Assembly (NCBI GenBank): GCA_034620365.1
Contig: JAQGEQ010000084.1
Span: forward strand, 1,302,001-1,366,000
Direction of reading: 5' to 3'
DNA: 64,000 bases
Source of the DNA: Pegea sp. RAD2-039
Lineage: Eukaryota > Chordata > Thaliacea > Salpida > Salpidae
Part shown: one piece after another, positions 25,982 to 37,799 of the stretch
Layout: each line of letters begins with the position of its first letter
Numbering within the stretch: the stretch's first letter is position 1
The notes under the pieces: generated by a model
Seen by the model: only the letters and a program-made list of their open reading frames with translations
Databases searched by the model: none
Told to the model about the DNA's origin: nothing
Program-made: the position numbers and the translations under genes

Positions 25982-26059
25982 AGCGTTTCAAGTCACTTGT
26001 TTGATAAATAACTTAAATTGAAAATAATTTTAACTAATTATAAAAAGTAACTATCAATA

Positions 26060-26330
26060 GTTTTGAAGAGTAAGATTTACCCTGGTCAACACTAATAATT
26101 TCATACAAAACATCAACCATTAATTGCCATTAAGTATGCTAATCACTTGTGTAATGTTGATTTATCACACCCACAATCTGATTAATGAAAACACTTCTAG
26201 TTTGTCTGTTCTGCTGCATTACGTTGATGGCGTAGAGTGGAATCCTGCTGTATGGGCAACAGCTGGATCTCTTTATTACTGCCCTAGCATGTGTGCATGA
26301 TCTTCCGAGGCCAAATTTGGCCAAAAATAA
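26060..26330. other. GC-richer conserved block in the H3-H1 spacer
   Basis: Stands out from the AT-rich spacer and is kept in unit B at about 35000-35260, including CAACATTACACAAGTG-like and CTGCTGCATTACGTTGATGG stretches. The 61-codon minus ORF present here is broken in unit B, so coding is unlikely. A TGACGTTATCGATGG motif resembling the histone promoter element lies nearby at 26456-26470. Function unknown. Confidence 0.4.
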
Positions 26331-26597
26331 TTCCTAATCATACTTGTTAATTTTGTTTTAAAATAAGAGCTATTAAGTGTGCGAGAAAAGCGCAAAGTTA
26401 ACAAAAATTTGGAATTTGCGAAAAGGGCTGTTTTAAAATAATTCTTCAGTATTACTGACGTTATCGATGGAAGAAATTATTCTTGTAGCTTAAGTTATAC
26501 TCAGTCTGATACTGTCCGAACAATAACCTGAAAACTAACTTGTCGACTTTATTAATGGCTTGAATAGCGCTTATTGCAATGTATCTTTCATTTAGGT

Positions 26598-26613
26598 GGT
26601 TCTGAAAAGAACC
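26598..26613 (-). terminator. Histone 3' stem-loop (H1)
   Basis: Minus strand GGTTCTTTTCAGAACC. The stem base pairs differ from the core-histone version, but the loop TTTC is the metazoan consensus. It lies 23 bases after the H1 stop. Confidence 0.95.
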
Positions 26614-26636
26614 GGCTTGAAACTAAAATTTACAGC

Positions 26637-27203
26637 TTAAGCTTTTTTACCCACAGATTTATTTGAAGCTGACTTTTTAACACTACTCTTAGAATTACTT
26701 TTTTTTGCAGCAGACTTCTTAACAACTTTCTTTTTTACTGTTGTTTTATTTGCCAACTTTTTAGGTTTCGATGGCAACACTTTCTTCTTAGATGTTTTAG
26801 AAGCAGGCTTCTTAACTGTTTTGACTTTTGAAGAAGCAACAGATTTCTTGGTTGATTTTTTTGGAACTAACGTTGTTTTTTCAACCTTGCTTACAGATTT
26901 ATTTTCCACTTTCGCAAGTTTAAAAGATCCAGAAGCTCCTATTCCACTAGCTTGAATTAGAGCGCCATCCGTAATTGCCTTTAGTATAGCTTTTCTCACA
27001 TGCAATTCGAAGTTATCTTTGACTTTATAATGTTCTTTAATATAATTAGCAATAGCATGGCGGGAACTTCCTTTGCGTTGCTTCAATGCAGCAATAGAAG
27101 CCAGAACCATTTGCTTAAAAGGTGGATGATCTGTCAGTTTTTTCTGAACATTCTTTGTACGTTTAGAAGCAGCAGTATCGCCAGAAGCAGTTGAGACAAC
27201 CAT
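26637..27203 (-). CDS. Linker histone H1 (intact)
   Basis: 188 residues. An N-terminal tail is followed by the H15 winged-helix globular domain at about residues 24-95 (HPPFKQMVLASIAALKQRKG, SSRHAIANYIKEHYKVKDN, HVRKAILKAITDGALIQASG, SGSFKLAKV). A Lys/Ser/Ala-rich C-terminal tail ends VGKKA. It binds linker DNA at the nucleosome exit. It is upstream of H3 and H4 on the same strand. Stem-loop 26598-26613; promoter element 27278-27291. Confidence 0.97.
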   Translation of the reverse strand: MVVSTASGDTAASKRTKNVQKKLTDHPPFKQMVLASIAALKQRKGSSRHAIANYIKEHYKVKDNFELHVRKAILKAITDGALIQASGIGASGSFKLAKVENKSVSKVEKTTLVPKKSTKKSVASSKVKTVKKPASKTSKKKVLPSKPKKLANKTTVKKKVVKKSAAKKSNSKSSVKKSASNKSVGKKA

Positions 27204-27277
27204 AACTAGTTATGAGTAAGATTAATTCTAATCAATTGACAACCAAAAAACGTAAATTTTATATTGTATGTAATGTA

Positions 27278-27291
27278 CGGACTTGAGCGAC
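27278..27291 (-). promoter_or_regulatory. Shared histone promoter element, H1 form
   Basis: CGGACTTGAGCGAC on the plus strand (GTCGCTCAAGTCCG toward H1), 75 bases before the ATG. It matches the H4/H3/H2A element at its two ends but not in the ACGTCA core, and is conserved in the broken H1 of unit B. Confidence 0.5.
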
Positions 27292-28084
27292 ATAAATTCC
27301 TTTTTGAAAAACGTAACATTTCGAAAGTCAACAATTTTAATTAAATCTGTGCTTTAAACCAAGATAACTATGTATACGAAATTACTCAAATTCTTTTGTT
27401 TATAATTTTAGATTTTAAATGAGGAATTCAACATTTATCTACTTCCTTCTTATCCAGTTGTAGTCGATTTTTTTACGTTATCTCTCACAAAATATCAGTG
27501 TATGAGATAGTAGTTTTTATGATAGTATTATTCCATTTTTAACTGGTTTTTATTTAACTAAAAGCTATTCTAACTTGCAATTACAGTCTTGATTTTTATT
27601 AAAGGTGCATGCTAAAGGTATCAATAATTGTATCTTTAATTAATTAACTTAAACAATGGCAATTACTAATTAATTTTATGCTGGAATTCTAATTTTAATT
27701 ATAAAACTACAGATACGTAATTATGCATTTTTAATTTAGCTCAATAAACTTTTAAAAAAACTTAGATTATCGACCCACTATTTATTTTTAATAATTGCTA
27801 GTTACTTATTGACTGATGAACTAGTAAAACTAACTTATTGACTAATCAACTCATAATCTTGATCTATTGACACAATATCAATTTAATTTACACCAGGAAA
27901 GCTTTATTGCTAAAACTCTAGACATGCTAAAAATATCGAAGGTTCTATTATCTACATTAGATTAGAAGAAATACACTAAGTAAACACAAGTTTAAACGTT
28001 TATATTGTATACATCCGCTATTAATTCATTGACTAATTCTTTTAATTTCTTTTCGAAAACACTCAGTTGTAGTTTCTATTTTAG
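27292..28084. other. Upstream flank of H1
   Basis: AT-rich, no gene seen. It is matched by 36145-36815 in unit B, so it belongs to the duplication. Confidence 0.5.
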
Positions 28085-28590
28085 TTAAATTCCTTTCCTG
28101 GTTTCATCTCACCTGTAGTGATGTGAGCAAGAAAATTTATAAAATATTTGAAAACAACCAGATGAAGCAAATGGGATTTCAACCATTGGTTATAAAAATG
28201 CTATTAAGTTGGTTGTTTAGCCATTTAGCTTTATTCTCTGGTTCCATAACCAGCTGGTCGCTGTCATTAAGGAAGGGAGGTCTCACCTCAAGCTTGTGAT
28301 TTATAAAGCCAAAAAACGTTTTCTTGTTAGTTAAAGATAAAATTGCGCAATCTCTTCTTGAGTAGAAACTAGAATTATATTTCTTGTAAGGGTCTGTTTC
28401 GGACTGTTTGTATAGGAGGTTTCTTAAATGTTGTGAGTTCCTTAAATATTTAGACAGATAATATTTTGTCGACTCTATAAAAACGTCTAAATTTCTCAAT
28501 CGACTCATAAAAATTGTTAGTAAGCCGAGAGTAAGAATTATTGATGTATACAGAGAGTTATTATACTTCACTTCCATCCAAATGTACGAC
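28085..28590. mobile_element. Composite LINE fragment with inverted halves
   Basis: About 28090-28190 on the plus strand reads the PHD part of LINE ORF1 (FLSWFHLTCSDVSKKIYKIF, QMKQMGF). Immediately after, 28180-28577 on the minus strand reads the ORF2 linker before the RT (KYLRNSQHLRNLLYKQ, KKTFFGFINHKLEVR, DQLVMEPENKAKWLN). The two halves face each other. Both match the element at 14.3-18.5 kb. Confidence 0.8.
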
Positions 28591-31083
28591 TACTCATCGT
28601 AGTAAGATGCTTTTTACAGCAAACCCCATACCATATAAACAAAGTTCGTTGACAGGCTTTCCTTGACAGAAAAAGGTGTAGTCTCTCTCTCTTTAGGAGC
28701 CTTGGCCAGCAAGACGAGTCTCTTGAAGGCCGGTAAAACCAACTTAAAGGCGATCAAGCTCATTTTCGATAATGGCAGTTTTTACTGACGTAATCGTCCA
28801 TGAAGATGGTCATAGTACGAACGTTCCAACTTTTTAGTTTAACGATGGGTATCTCATTGTTAATTTTTTAATTATAGCCAGCTGCACCAGTTACAGTCTG
28901 CTTGTCACAGTAGGAAACTGCTAATCCCTATGCACCCAATTATGATGGCAAACTGTAGTGGAACAATACTTTGTTGGCTGGGATTTGCCTTGCCTAAGGT
29001 AGGCGACAGCTGTTCGATGGAATCGATATATCTCTCATACCGAGAGAAACTACCCCTAGCACTTCTTTTTACGCCAAACAAGAATAGGTTTATAACTATA
29101 GTTTTCCGTGTTGGATCTACACTAAACAGCAAAGCTAGAGTGACCTCTACATAACACAAAGCCTAAAGAACTTTAAACTTTTAGTTTAAACAGACATATA
29201 AACAATCATAATTAGATTTGTCGAGTAATAAAAGTTATTCAAATAATTTATTATGCTTGATCTTTAGTGCGGTTAGTGAAAGTTAATATTCATTATTACA
29301 AATTATTAAAAGCATTTTTTTGTCACTTATTTGTATTTCGTCATTTTTTATATTCTGTTATTAAACTGACTTAAATCCATTTTTGGTGTGCAATTTATAG
29401 TTTTAATAAATTTTTTTAACTTTTACAATAAAAAGGTTTTTTCATGATCTATTGAAGCTGTATTTTACAGTTTTAATTCCATGCATTCAATAAATAAGTA
29501 ATTTGGTAATAGTTCTTTCAACATTACTTTTAGTTAAAGAGTTATTTGTTAAATTTTCTTTAATCTTTTTTTAAATAATCATTGATTAATTAAAAAGAGT
29601 AAAAATCCTGATCATAAAACTTTAACATATAGTTGAATCTGCCAATAACTAATGATTATATTTAATCAATTAATACAATAATTAATAATTAATTATAATA
29701 ATTAATAATTAAAACAATTATGTTATATTTTCAATAGTTTAGCTTTTTCTAATAAGTATAAACTTTAATAAATTTGCAAAAATATTTTGTGAATATTTCC
29801 ATTAAAGAAATAAAAGTGAAAAAAAATCATGAAAATAAATGATAAACTCTTTCAATTTAAGAAAGTTTTCAATTTACTAAATTTGATGACAGCTTAAATG
29901 TACTTTATGTGAAGGGTATACAAATTTCTTTTTGGTAGATCTAATTTCTATTTCTTCTGTTTCGAATTTATAACTAAATAAATTCATTGTTTGTGCATTA
30001 TTAAAAATTGTTTACAACTTTTTTGAAAATACTTTTCTGTAGAATTTATTGCTTTATATATAATTCGAAAACCGTTTATGATTAATTTCACGTTATTATT
30101 AAGTGTTAGGTATTAAGAAGGTATTTGAACTTTTATAAGCTTTATTAATGATTTGCATAAGTAATTAAACTATTGCTTTTATAATAATGAGTCTTATTAG
30201 ATAAGAATTTAAGTAATAGAATTTGAAGAATAATTTTCATCGGCCGAAAAATAAAACATCTTATGGCAGTAATGATGACACAAAACAATTTTAGTGAAAA
30301 ATATCAACTTCTAAAAACTTTTTTTGCTTTCAACGATTGATATTCTAGCAGAAGTAACATTTTCTAAATCAAAATCTTAATAACTTTTTTGAGGATAAAA
30401 TCATTTCTGCTTCAAAATTTCATTTAACTTTCCATTTATTAATAGGTTTGATAAATGTTTTAAGTTCAATAAAAGCTTATTGAAAGCTATTCTTAGATCT
30501 GTTGATTAAGTTCTTCGCAATGTTAGGTTTTCTAATTGTAGAAACGTATATGTTATCTTTATGTCTTTAACAAAGTTAAAATTATAGGATTCATTTGGTG
30601 TTGTTAAATAAGTGTGTAGCCAGCTACACTTTTAGCTTAATGTTTAAACTTTAAGTTTTAAGTATATAGGATCTGTAATTTAAGCTCTAGCATAGTCTTA
30701 GGTTTTCTGATTGTAAGGTTGTATATATTATCTTTTTGTTTATAACAGACTAAACAAATTTTTAAATTTTTATTGCTGTTAAAAAAGTGTGTAGTTAGCT
30801 AAACTTGGCTGCTTTTACTTGTTACTTTTTAAGTATATTCTTGTTTTACTATTTAAAGCAAAAGAAAAATTAAGTTTTCTATGAGTATCTTTCTAAAATA
30901 ATGTTTTTGCTTAAAAGTAATTTTATGTTCATGATAAAAATATTGTGTTTTCAAATAAATCTTTAGAAAAACTGCAAATTTATTATTTATAGACTATTAT
31001 ATTGTTATTTCAGTATATTAAAAACCCAACATTTTAAATATTTTTTTATAAAACTCTGATTTCTTTAAAATTAAAATAAAAAA
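28591..31083. other. Gene-poor stretch between histone units
   Basis: The first 550 bases are GC-richer and contain ORFs on both strands (for example 28905-29159, minus, ending in a hydrophobic IVPLQFAIIIGCIGISSFLL). I could not link these to any family. A TTACTGACGTAATCG motif resembling the histone promoter element lies near 28782. The rest is plain AT-rich. An old imperfect tandem duplication is present at 30520-30810. Confidence 0.4.
30520..30810. repeat. Old tandem duplication, two diverged ~100-base copies
   Basis: The segment starting GTTAGGTTTTCTAATTGTAG (about 30520-30632) recurs as CTTAGGTTTTCTGATTGTAA (about 30703-30808), both ending with AAGTGTGTAG.TAGCTA. The offset is about 185 bases. 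Confidence 0.6.
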
Positions 31084-31551
31084 ATGAGTGACAATATTGA
31101 AAAAGATCAGTACAATCAACTAGTATACGAGGCTAGTGCAAACCTTAATTATGGCATGAAGCAAGATATAAACTTGTTTAAAGATCTGTCTAAATCTGGA
31201 GTTATTAAAGAAAATTATGAAATAAAGAAGCTTTATTGAAAAACGAAAACGATCAAATCGAAATAAAAACTTCTCTCTTTAGTTCTTTTAATCTTAAGGA
31301 AAAACATCAAAAAACGAAAAAGTTTCAGTGTGAGGTTTGTCTGAAGGAGTTGAAAAGCAAACAAGCATTAAATCAACACTATCGCCGTCATTATGAAATA
31401 TAACCTGAATGTTGTGGATTTTCAGGGAAATCGTTGACAAGTTTAACTGAATTAAATGTTCATATGAATAACACACACTTGTGAAAAGCCTTTCCAATGT
31501 AAAGTTTGTGATAAATGCTTTACAGTCTCAAGTAATCTAACAAGACATAAA
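31084..31551 (+). pseudogene. C2H2 zinc-finger gene fragment, frameshifted, fused into H2B
   Basis: From an ATG (MSDNIEKDQYNQLVYEASAN) a frame runs to 31239. After a frameshift near 31230 it continues to a C2H2 finger (FQCEVCLKELKSKQALNQHY..H), an in-frame stop, a second decayed finger (CCGFSGKSLTSLTELNVH), another frameshift and a third finger start (FQCKVCDKCFTVSSNLTRHK). The third finger ends exactly where the truncated H2B begins, in the shared AAACATAAAT. No introns are visible, so it may be a retrocopy or a one-exon gene. It is dead. Confidence 0.8.
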
Positions 31552-31656
31552 AACATAAATGCCAAAGCTTTCTTTTCGACGATGACGTTGCTTCTTGGCT
31601 TTTTCGACCGATTTAGGAGCTTGGACGATTTTAGTAGATGCTTTGGATCCTGCCAT
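31552..31656 (-). pseudogene. Histone H2B, only the first 35 codons (unit B)
   Basis: [20 protein letters not shown] onward to ESFGIYV matches the intact H2B with two substitutions (K to Q at 12, R to Q at 23), then stops at the zinc-finger pseudogene. The histone fold and stem-loop are absent. It shares the promoter with intact H2A at 31904. Confidence 0.9.
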
Positions 31657-31740
31657 TGTAGGTGTCTAAATCAGTTGTTATAAACTATAAGTATATATAC
31701 ATTAATATTATGTAAATAAGCAGGATTAATTATTATCTAT

Positions 31741-31754
31741 GTCGATGACGTCTG
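31741..31754 (+). promoter_or_regulatory. Shared histone promoter element between H2B and H2A (unit B)
   Basis: GTCGATGACGTCTG on the plus strand, oriented toward H2A as in unit A. It is 150 bases before this H2A ATG, farther than in unit A. Confidence 0.6.
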
Positions 31755-31903
31755 CAAATAGATTATCAACAAAATTGTATAAGAGTAATTGTTATTAATT
31801 TCAATGCGGTCCGCTAAATAGTTTATAAACAAAAATAAAATTTTACGTTTCGCTGTGATTTATACTATATTATTTACATTCTATACCATATAATATAGCT
31901 GAA

Positions 31904-32278
31904 ATGTCATCCAAAGGTAAAGGTGCTATTACTAAGACCAAACCAAAGACTCGTTCTTCTCGAGCCGGACTTCAATTTCCAGTTGGTCGTGTTCATCGAC
32001 TATTGAGAAATGGCAATTACGCCAGTCGAGTTGGTTCAGGAGCGCCTGTGTATTTGGCTGCAGTGTTGGAATATCTTAGTGCTGAAGTATTAGAATTAGC
32101 TGGCAATGCTGCTCGTGACAACAAGAAGAGTAGAATCATTCCTCGTCACTTACAATTGGCTATTCGTAATGACGAGGAATTGAACAAGTTACTTGGTGGT
32201 GTAACTATTGCTCAAGGTGGTGTTCTACCAAATATTCAATCTGTTCTCTTACCCAAGAAAACATCTAAGAAAGAGTAA
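31904..32278 (+). CDS. Histone H2A (intact, unit B)
   Basis: 124 residues, intronless. N-tail [20 protein letters not shown], histone fold ([38 protein letters not shown]), acidic patch [11 protein letters not shown], and tail LPKKTSKKE without the SQ motif of H2A.X. It is divergent from the truncated H2B and carries a stem-loop at 32295-32310. It is the only full H2A in the window, and complements the only full H2B in unit A. Confidence 0.98.
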   Translation: MSSKGKGAITKTKPKTRSSRAGLQFPVGRVHRLLRNGNYASRVGSGAPVYLAAVLEYLSAEVLELAGNAARDNKKSRIIPRHLQLAIRNDEELNKLLGGVTIAQGGVLPNIQSVLLPKKTSKKE

Positions 32279-32294
32279 ATAAGATTTAATCTTA

Positions 32295-32310
32295 GGTCCT
32301 TTTTAGGACC
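32295..32310 (+). terminator. Histone 3' stem-loop (H2A)
   Basis: GGTCCTTTTTAGGACC, 16 bases after the stop. Confidence 0.95.
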
Positions 32311-33418
32311 ACTAAAATGTGGTAGCTGCTTTAGTTTTTCTCTATTAATTACAGGATTTCATAAAACTAGTAAACTATACTGTAATTAATATTCAGTGTC
32401 TATAGGTACATAAGTAGTCATTAAGTATTAATAGTTCAAAGTATATATTTTTGATTTTTTGCACCACCAAGTTTACAAATGAAATAATTTCTAATAGCTT
32501 AACAATTATTTTTTAATTATAAATTAGATGTGAATTTAGGTATTTGTACATTTCTAGCAAAACATTATTTACATTTTGAGAAAATTACATCTTTAATTTA
32601 GTTATCCTGTAAGTATAGCTACAATGACAGCTTGAGAAGATATCACTCTAAATAGCTTTTCACTGCCTCTTTACAATCATCACTTATAGCACATCCAGCA
32701 TGGTCGTTCTCGGTCGAAGCATGCCTTATTATTATAAGTAAAGTAGTACTGAGGAAAATTAGTTTGCTCTGTTATGAAGTTATTTTTCAAAAATTCCTTA
32801 TTATGACGTCATAATTCAAAATGCAATTTTAAATCTTGTTTGCTAATTCAATAATCTCTAGATTTGACATATTTAAATTCTGAGATTTAAAAATTATAGT
32901 TTGTTGATTCTTTAATTTTAATGGTTTATAATTCAAAAGATTTATAATATCTAACATTATAATTCTGTGTAAATACCCTAAATAATCTAATTAAACATAT
33001 ATGGAACACTTGTAATAAAAATTGACTACCTTTTGCAAAAGAATATATCTCTATTCAAACTTATTGAAATAACAAGAGCAACGACGAGTGTTGCTTGTTG
33101 TGTCGTAGTTGTTTGTTTATGCTATCGATGCTTTAATTTAAATGATTTTACTATTATCTAAAATTTGTACAATGAGTTTTCGATAATAATCTATGTGAAG
33201 ATATAATCAGTAAGTTAGTTATAATAGTTAGTTTTTCGTTGTTAATTACTGGTTTTCATAAAACTACTATTCATTTATGTATAAATTAGTAAGTGGAAAA
33301 TACTGAAAGGTTTAGTTTTTACAGACACGAAAAGCTGATTCTCTACTAATGGACCAATAGAATACCTCTTAGACAATTGCAGACCTTTAAGATTTTAAAC
33401 GCTTAGTTTAAAGTCAGT
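32311..33418. other. Spacer between convergent H2A and H4 (unit B)
   Basis: AT-rich, no gene seen. One TGACGTCA lies near 32804 inside TTATGACGTCATAA. The right edge (from about 33345) resembles the unit A spacer. Confidence 0.45.
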
Positions 33419-33434
33419 GGTCCTAAAAAGGACC
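33419..33434 (-). terminator. Histone 3' stem-loop (H4 copy 3)
   Basis: Reverse complement of GGTCCTTTTTAGGACC, 14 bases after the stop. Confidence 0.95.
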
Positions 33435-33448
33435 TTTGATAGAAATAT

Positions 33449-33772
<324 letters not shown>

Positions 33773-33821
33773 TCAAATAGAACAATTTTTCAATGATTCT
33801 TGTTTAATTTAATTAATGGTA

Positions 33822-33835
33822 CAGACGTCAGCGAG
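33822..33835 (-). promoter_or_regulatory. Shared histone promoter element (H4 copy 3)
   Basis: CAGACGTCAGCGAG on the plus strand, 62 bases before the ATG. Confidence 0.65.
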
Positions 33836-34384
33836 TGTGATTTACTTCATTAGCTAAATATTAAATTTTATGTAAGTTTAAATAACAGATTCAAATATTT
33901 TTCTTCATTTGTATAAATAGCTAATAACTAAGCTTTAATTTGAATGAAATACTGCTAGTTGTCAGTCTAATTAATTAAAGTTTGTTATTTTTTGGTATAA
34001 AAGTTTACAAGGTAATTTTAAAGTCAAAATGTTTATATTTCCTAAAAAAGCAAAACTTGTTTTAAACTACTCTCAAAATGCTTATAGCAGCACTCATTCC
34101 AAATTATGATCACGTTTAACTTATACTAGCTAGCACTAATTACTAGCTTCATTAGAATTAGTTTATTTGTAGACTGAAACAATAGCTTTTGATAGATAGT
34201 ATTAAAGAAGAGTATTTGAAAACATACTTTTGACAAGTTAAAAATTTTTGTAGATAGTCATCCGTTAAGAAACTTTTTACGATCACTACATGTTAGCTTT
34301 AATACATTACTATTATACTTTTCTTAAAATTAAATTCGAAGTTTCAGTGAAATTAAAGCATTTTGATTCACATCAGAAATTGGT

Positions 34385-34400
34385 GGTCCTTAAAAGGACC
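34385..34400 (-). terminator. Histone 3' stem-loop (H3 copy B)
   Basis: Minus strand GGTCCTTTTAAGGACC, 16 bases after the stop. Confidence 0.95.
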
Positions 34401-34416
34401 TTGTGCATAAAACACA

Positions 34417-34836
<420 letters not shown>

Positions 34837-34883
34837 TTATGTAAGCATAAATATTGATTGTGTTTAACGCTTATTTACAATTA

Positions 34884-34897
34884 CTGACGTCATCGAC
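34884..34897 (-). promoter_or_regulatory. Shared histone promoter element (H3 copy B)
   Basis: CTGACGTCATCGAC on the plus strand, 57 bases before the ATG, as in copy A. Confidence 0.65.
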
Positions 34898-35473
34898 AGC
34901 GTTTCAAGTCACTTTTGTTTGATAAATAACTTAAATTGAAAATAATTTTAACTAATTATAAAAAGTAACTATCAATAGTTTTGAAGAGTAAGATTTACCC
35001 TGGTCAACACTAATAATTTCATACAAAACATCAACCATTAATTGCCATCAATTATGCTAATCACCTGTGTAATGTTGAATCATCACACCCACAATCTGAT
35101 TAATGAAAACACTTCTAGTTTGTCTGTTCTGCTGCATTACGTTGATGGCGTAGATAGTGGAATCCTGCTGTATTAACAACAGTTGGATCTCTTTATTACT
35201 GCCCTAGCATATGTGCATGAATGTTCTAGGCCAAAGCTGGCCAAAAATAATTCCTAATCACTCTTTTTTTTTTTATGTTTATATTTAAAACAAGATCTAT
35301 TAAGTTAATGAAGAAAGCGAAAAGTTAACAAAAATTTAAACGTAATCGAAGGAAGAAATTATTTTTATGCTGTACTCAGCCTAATACTGCCGGAAAAAAT
35401 AACCTGAAAACTAACTAATCGAATTTATTAATGGCTTGAGCAGCGTTTATTGAATTTTAGCTTTCATTTAGGT

Positions 35474-35489
35474 GGTTCTGAAAAGAACC
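35474..35489 (-). terminator. Histone 3' stem-loop (H1 pseudogene)
   Basis: Minus strand GGTTCTTTTCAGAACC, unchanged although the gene is broken. Confidence 0.9.
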
Positions 35490-35511
35490 GGTTGAAACTG
35501 AAATTTACAGC

Positions 35512-36063
35512 TTAAGCTTTTTTACCCACATACTTATTTGAAGCTGACTTTTTAACACAACTTTTAAAAATACATTTTTTTGCAGACTTTTTACCGAATG
35601 ATTTCTGTTTTACATGTCGGCTTTTTAGATTTCAATGCCAACACTTTTTGAGATGTCTTAAAGCAGGCTTTTTAGTTACTTTAACTTTTTGAAAAAGCAA
35701 CAGATTTCTTAGTCGATTTTTTTGCAACTAACGTTGTTTCTTAACCTTGCTTACAGATTTCTTTTCCACTTTAACAAGTTTAAAAGATCCAGAAGCTCCT
35801 ATTCCACTATCTTGAATCAGAGCGCCATCCGTAATTGCCTTTAGTATAGCTTTTCTTACATGCAATTCGAAGTTTTCTTTTACTTTATAATGTTCTTTAA
35901 TATAATTAGCAATAGTATGGCGGGAACTTCCTTTGCGTTGCTTTAATGCAGCAATAGAAGCCAGAACCATTTGCTTGAAAGTTGGATGATCTGTCAGTTT
36001 TTTCTGAACATTCTTTGTACGTTTAGAAGCAGCAGTATCGCCAGAAGCAGCTGAGACAACCAT
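35512..36063 (-). pseudogene. Linker histone H1, frameshifted C-terminal tail (unit B)
   Basis: The first 111 codons are open and keep the whole winged-helix domain (to SGSFKLVKVEKKSV). A frameshift then ends the frame at 35728 (SKVKKQR). The rest of the Lys-rich tail is recognisable to 35512 but carries several indels. A protein with globular domain and no tail could still be made, but decay of the tail suggests loss of function. Confidence 0.85.
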
Positions 36064-36130
36064 GACTAATTATGAGTAAGATTAATTCTAATCAATTGAC
36101 AACTGAAAAAGTAAACCTTTTCGTAATTTA

Positions 36131-36144
36131 CGGACTTGAGCGAC
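36131..36144 (-). promoter_or_regulatory. Shared histone promoter element, H1 form (unit B)
   Basis: CGGACTTGAGCGAC, identical to the unit A copy, 68 bases before the ATG. Confidence 0.5.
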
Positions 36145-36811
36145 ATAAATTCTTTATTGTAAAATGTTAAATTTCGAAAGTCAACAATTTTAATTAAATC
36201 TGTGCTTTAAATCAAGATAACTATGTATAAGAAATTACTCAAATTCTTTTGTCTATAACTTTATATTTTAAGTAAGGAATTCAACATTTATCTACTTCCT
36301 TCTTATCCAGTTCTAGTGGATTTTTTACGTTATTTCTCACAAAATACCAGTGTATGAGATAACATTTTTTATGATAGTATCATTCCATTTTCAACTGGTT
36401 TTTATTTAACTTGAAGGTATTCTTACTTGCAAGTAAAGTCTTGGTTTTTATTAAAGGTGCATGCTAAAGGTTTTAATTAGTTAATTTGAACAATGGTAAT
36501 TATTAATTAATTTTTTGTTGGAATTCCAATTTTAATTATAAAACTACAGATAAGAAAGCATACAGTTTCAATTTAGTTCAACAACTTTTTAAGGAGCTTA
36601 GATTGTTGACCCACTATTTATTTTTAATAATTGCTAGTTACTTATTGACTGATGAACTAGTAAAACTAACTTATTGACAAATCAACTCATAATCTTGATA
36701 TATTCACATGGTATCAATTTAATTCACACCAAGAAAGCCCTAAAATTCTAGACATGCCAAATATATCAAAGGTTGTAATATCGACATTAGATTAGAAGAA
36801 ATTCACGAGTC

Positions 36812-37570
36812 ATGGCAAGTTCAAAATTTAAGGCTACGCTAGAAAATTGTATATTAAAAATCGAGATGAAATATATTTGTATTATCCACTTATTATTTAT
36901 AAAATGTCGAGCTACGTCAAGGTTGTGTTTCAAATGTGGGGAAGGGGGACATTATAATATCTTCTTTAGAGTAGTAAAGAATCTTCCAGGAAATAGCAAA
37001 GTAGACAGAAAGTAAAGTCTTTAAAATACTAGGTTCTATTCAAGTTTCAGAGAAATTGAATCATGCCATGGTGGATATCCCTACTTCAAAAAGCTATATT
37101 ATTCGAAGAGTTGCTCATAGTAAAAAGTTCGAAATTAATTTAAGGTGGAAATTTCTACATCTTCCAGTGCTTGTAAAGTAGGTAACTTTTGCTGAACTGA
37201 ACTCAAACTATTTAAGAAGTAGTATAAGGGTATAAAGCTGCTTGTTATGGAGGACCTCTACATATAAGTGTTGCTGGGAAAGGATTTTCTCAAAATTCAT
37301 ATAAAGATGTTTATTAGATCCCAAGGAGAGTTAGCCGTTGGCACTAAACATTTAACAAAGAAAAAACTCGAAACTGTCGAGCCAAAATATATATGTTTTA
37401 AATTTGGACAGAAAGTATAATCTAGTCGGTTATGAGTTCATCAAACAGGGTAGTCCAGAAAACAGTCGGGTAGGGAAAAAAATAATGAGAGAGCTGCATT
37501 GATTACAATCACTGTGAGTACCTGTGTCCTGCTGAGCTATACGAAAGATTGAACAATACCATTGTGGATG
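36812..37570 (+). mobile_element. Decayed gag-like/ORF1-like fragment with zinc knuckles
   Basis: A 67-codon ORF contains CFKCGEGGHYN, a CCHC-type knuckle start whose last Cys is lost. A second related segment follows near 37390 (CFKFGQK) and then a broken DYNHCEYLCPAEL near 37500. The pattern suggests a retroelement nucleic-acid-binding protein, heavily decayed. The family is not identified, and the borders are rough. Confidence 0.35.
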
Positions 37571-37799
37571 ATAAATTAATTAATTATATTTGAAAAAGGT
37601 TTTCAGGTTATATTTTATTGAATAGTTTTTATAAGTTGTGATAAAATGTTTTTTAGTAAGTGATAAATTATTCTATCTGGATAAGAAATCAGTTCGAACT
37701 ATATGGTTTGGTTAAACTAGATTTCTCATGAAAGTAAAAACCAAATAAAAGTGGCAAGACCTTACGTTCCAACATACAGAAAAAATCTGACAAACCGAC

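Noticed and set aside
26139-26324. 61-codon minus ORF in the H1-H3 spacer
   Set aside because: The matching sequence in unit B has indels and stops, so the reading frame is not conserved.
27000-27194. 64-codon plus ORF across H1
   Set aside because: Antisense shadow of the H1 globular domain.
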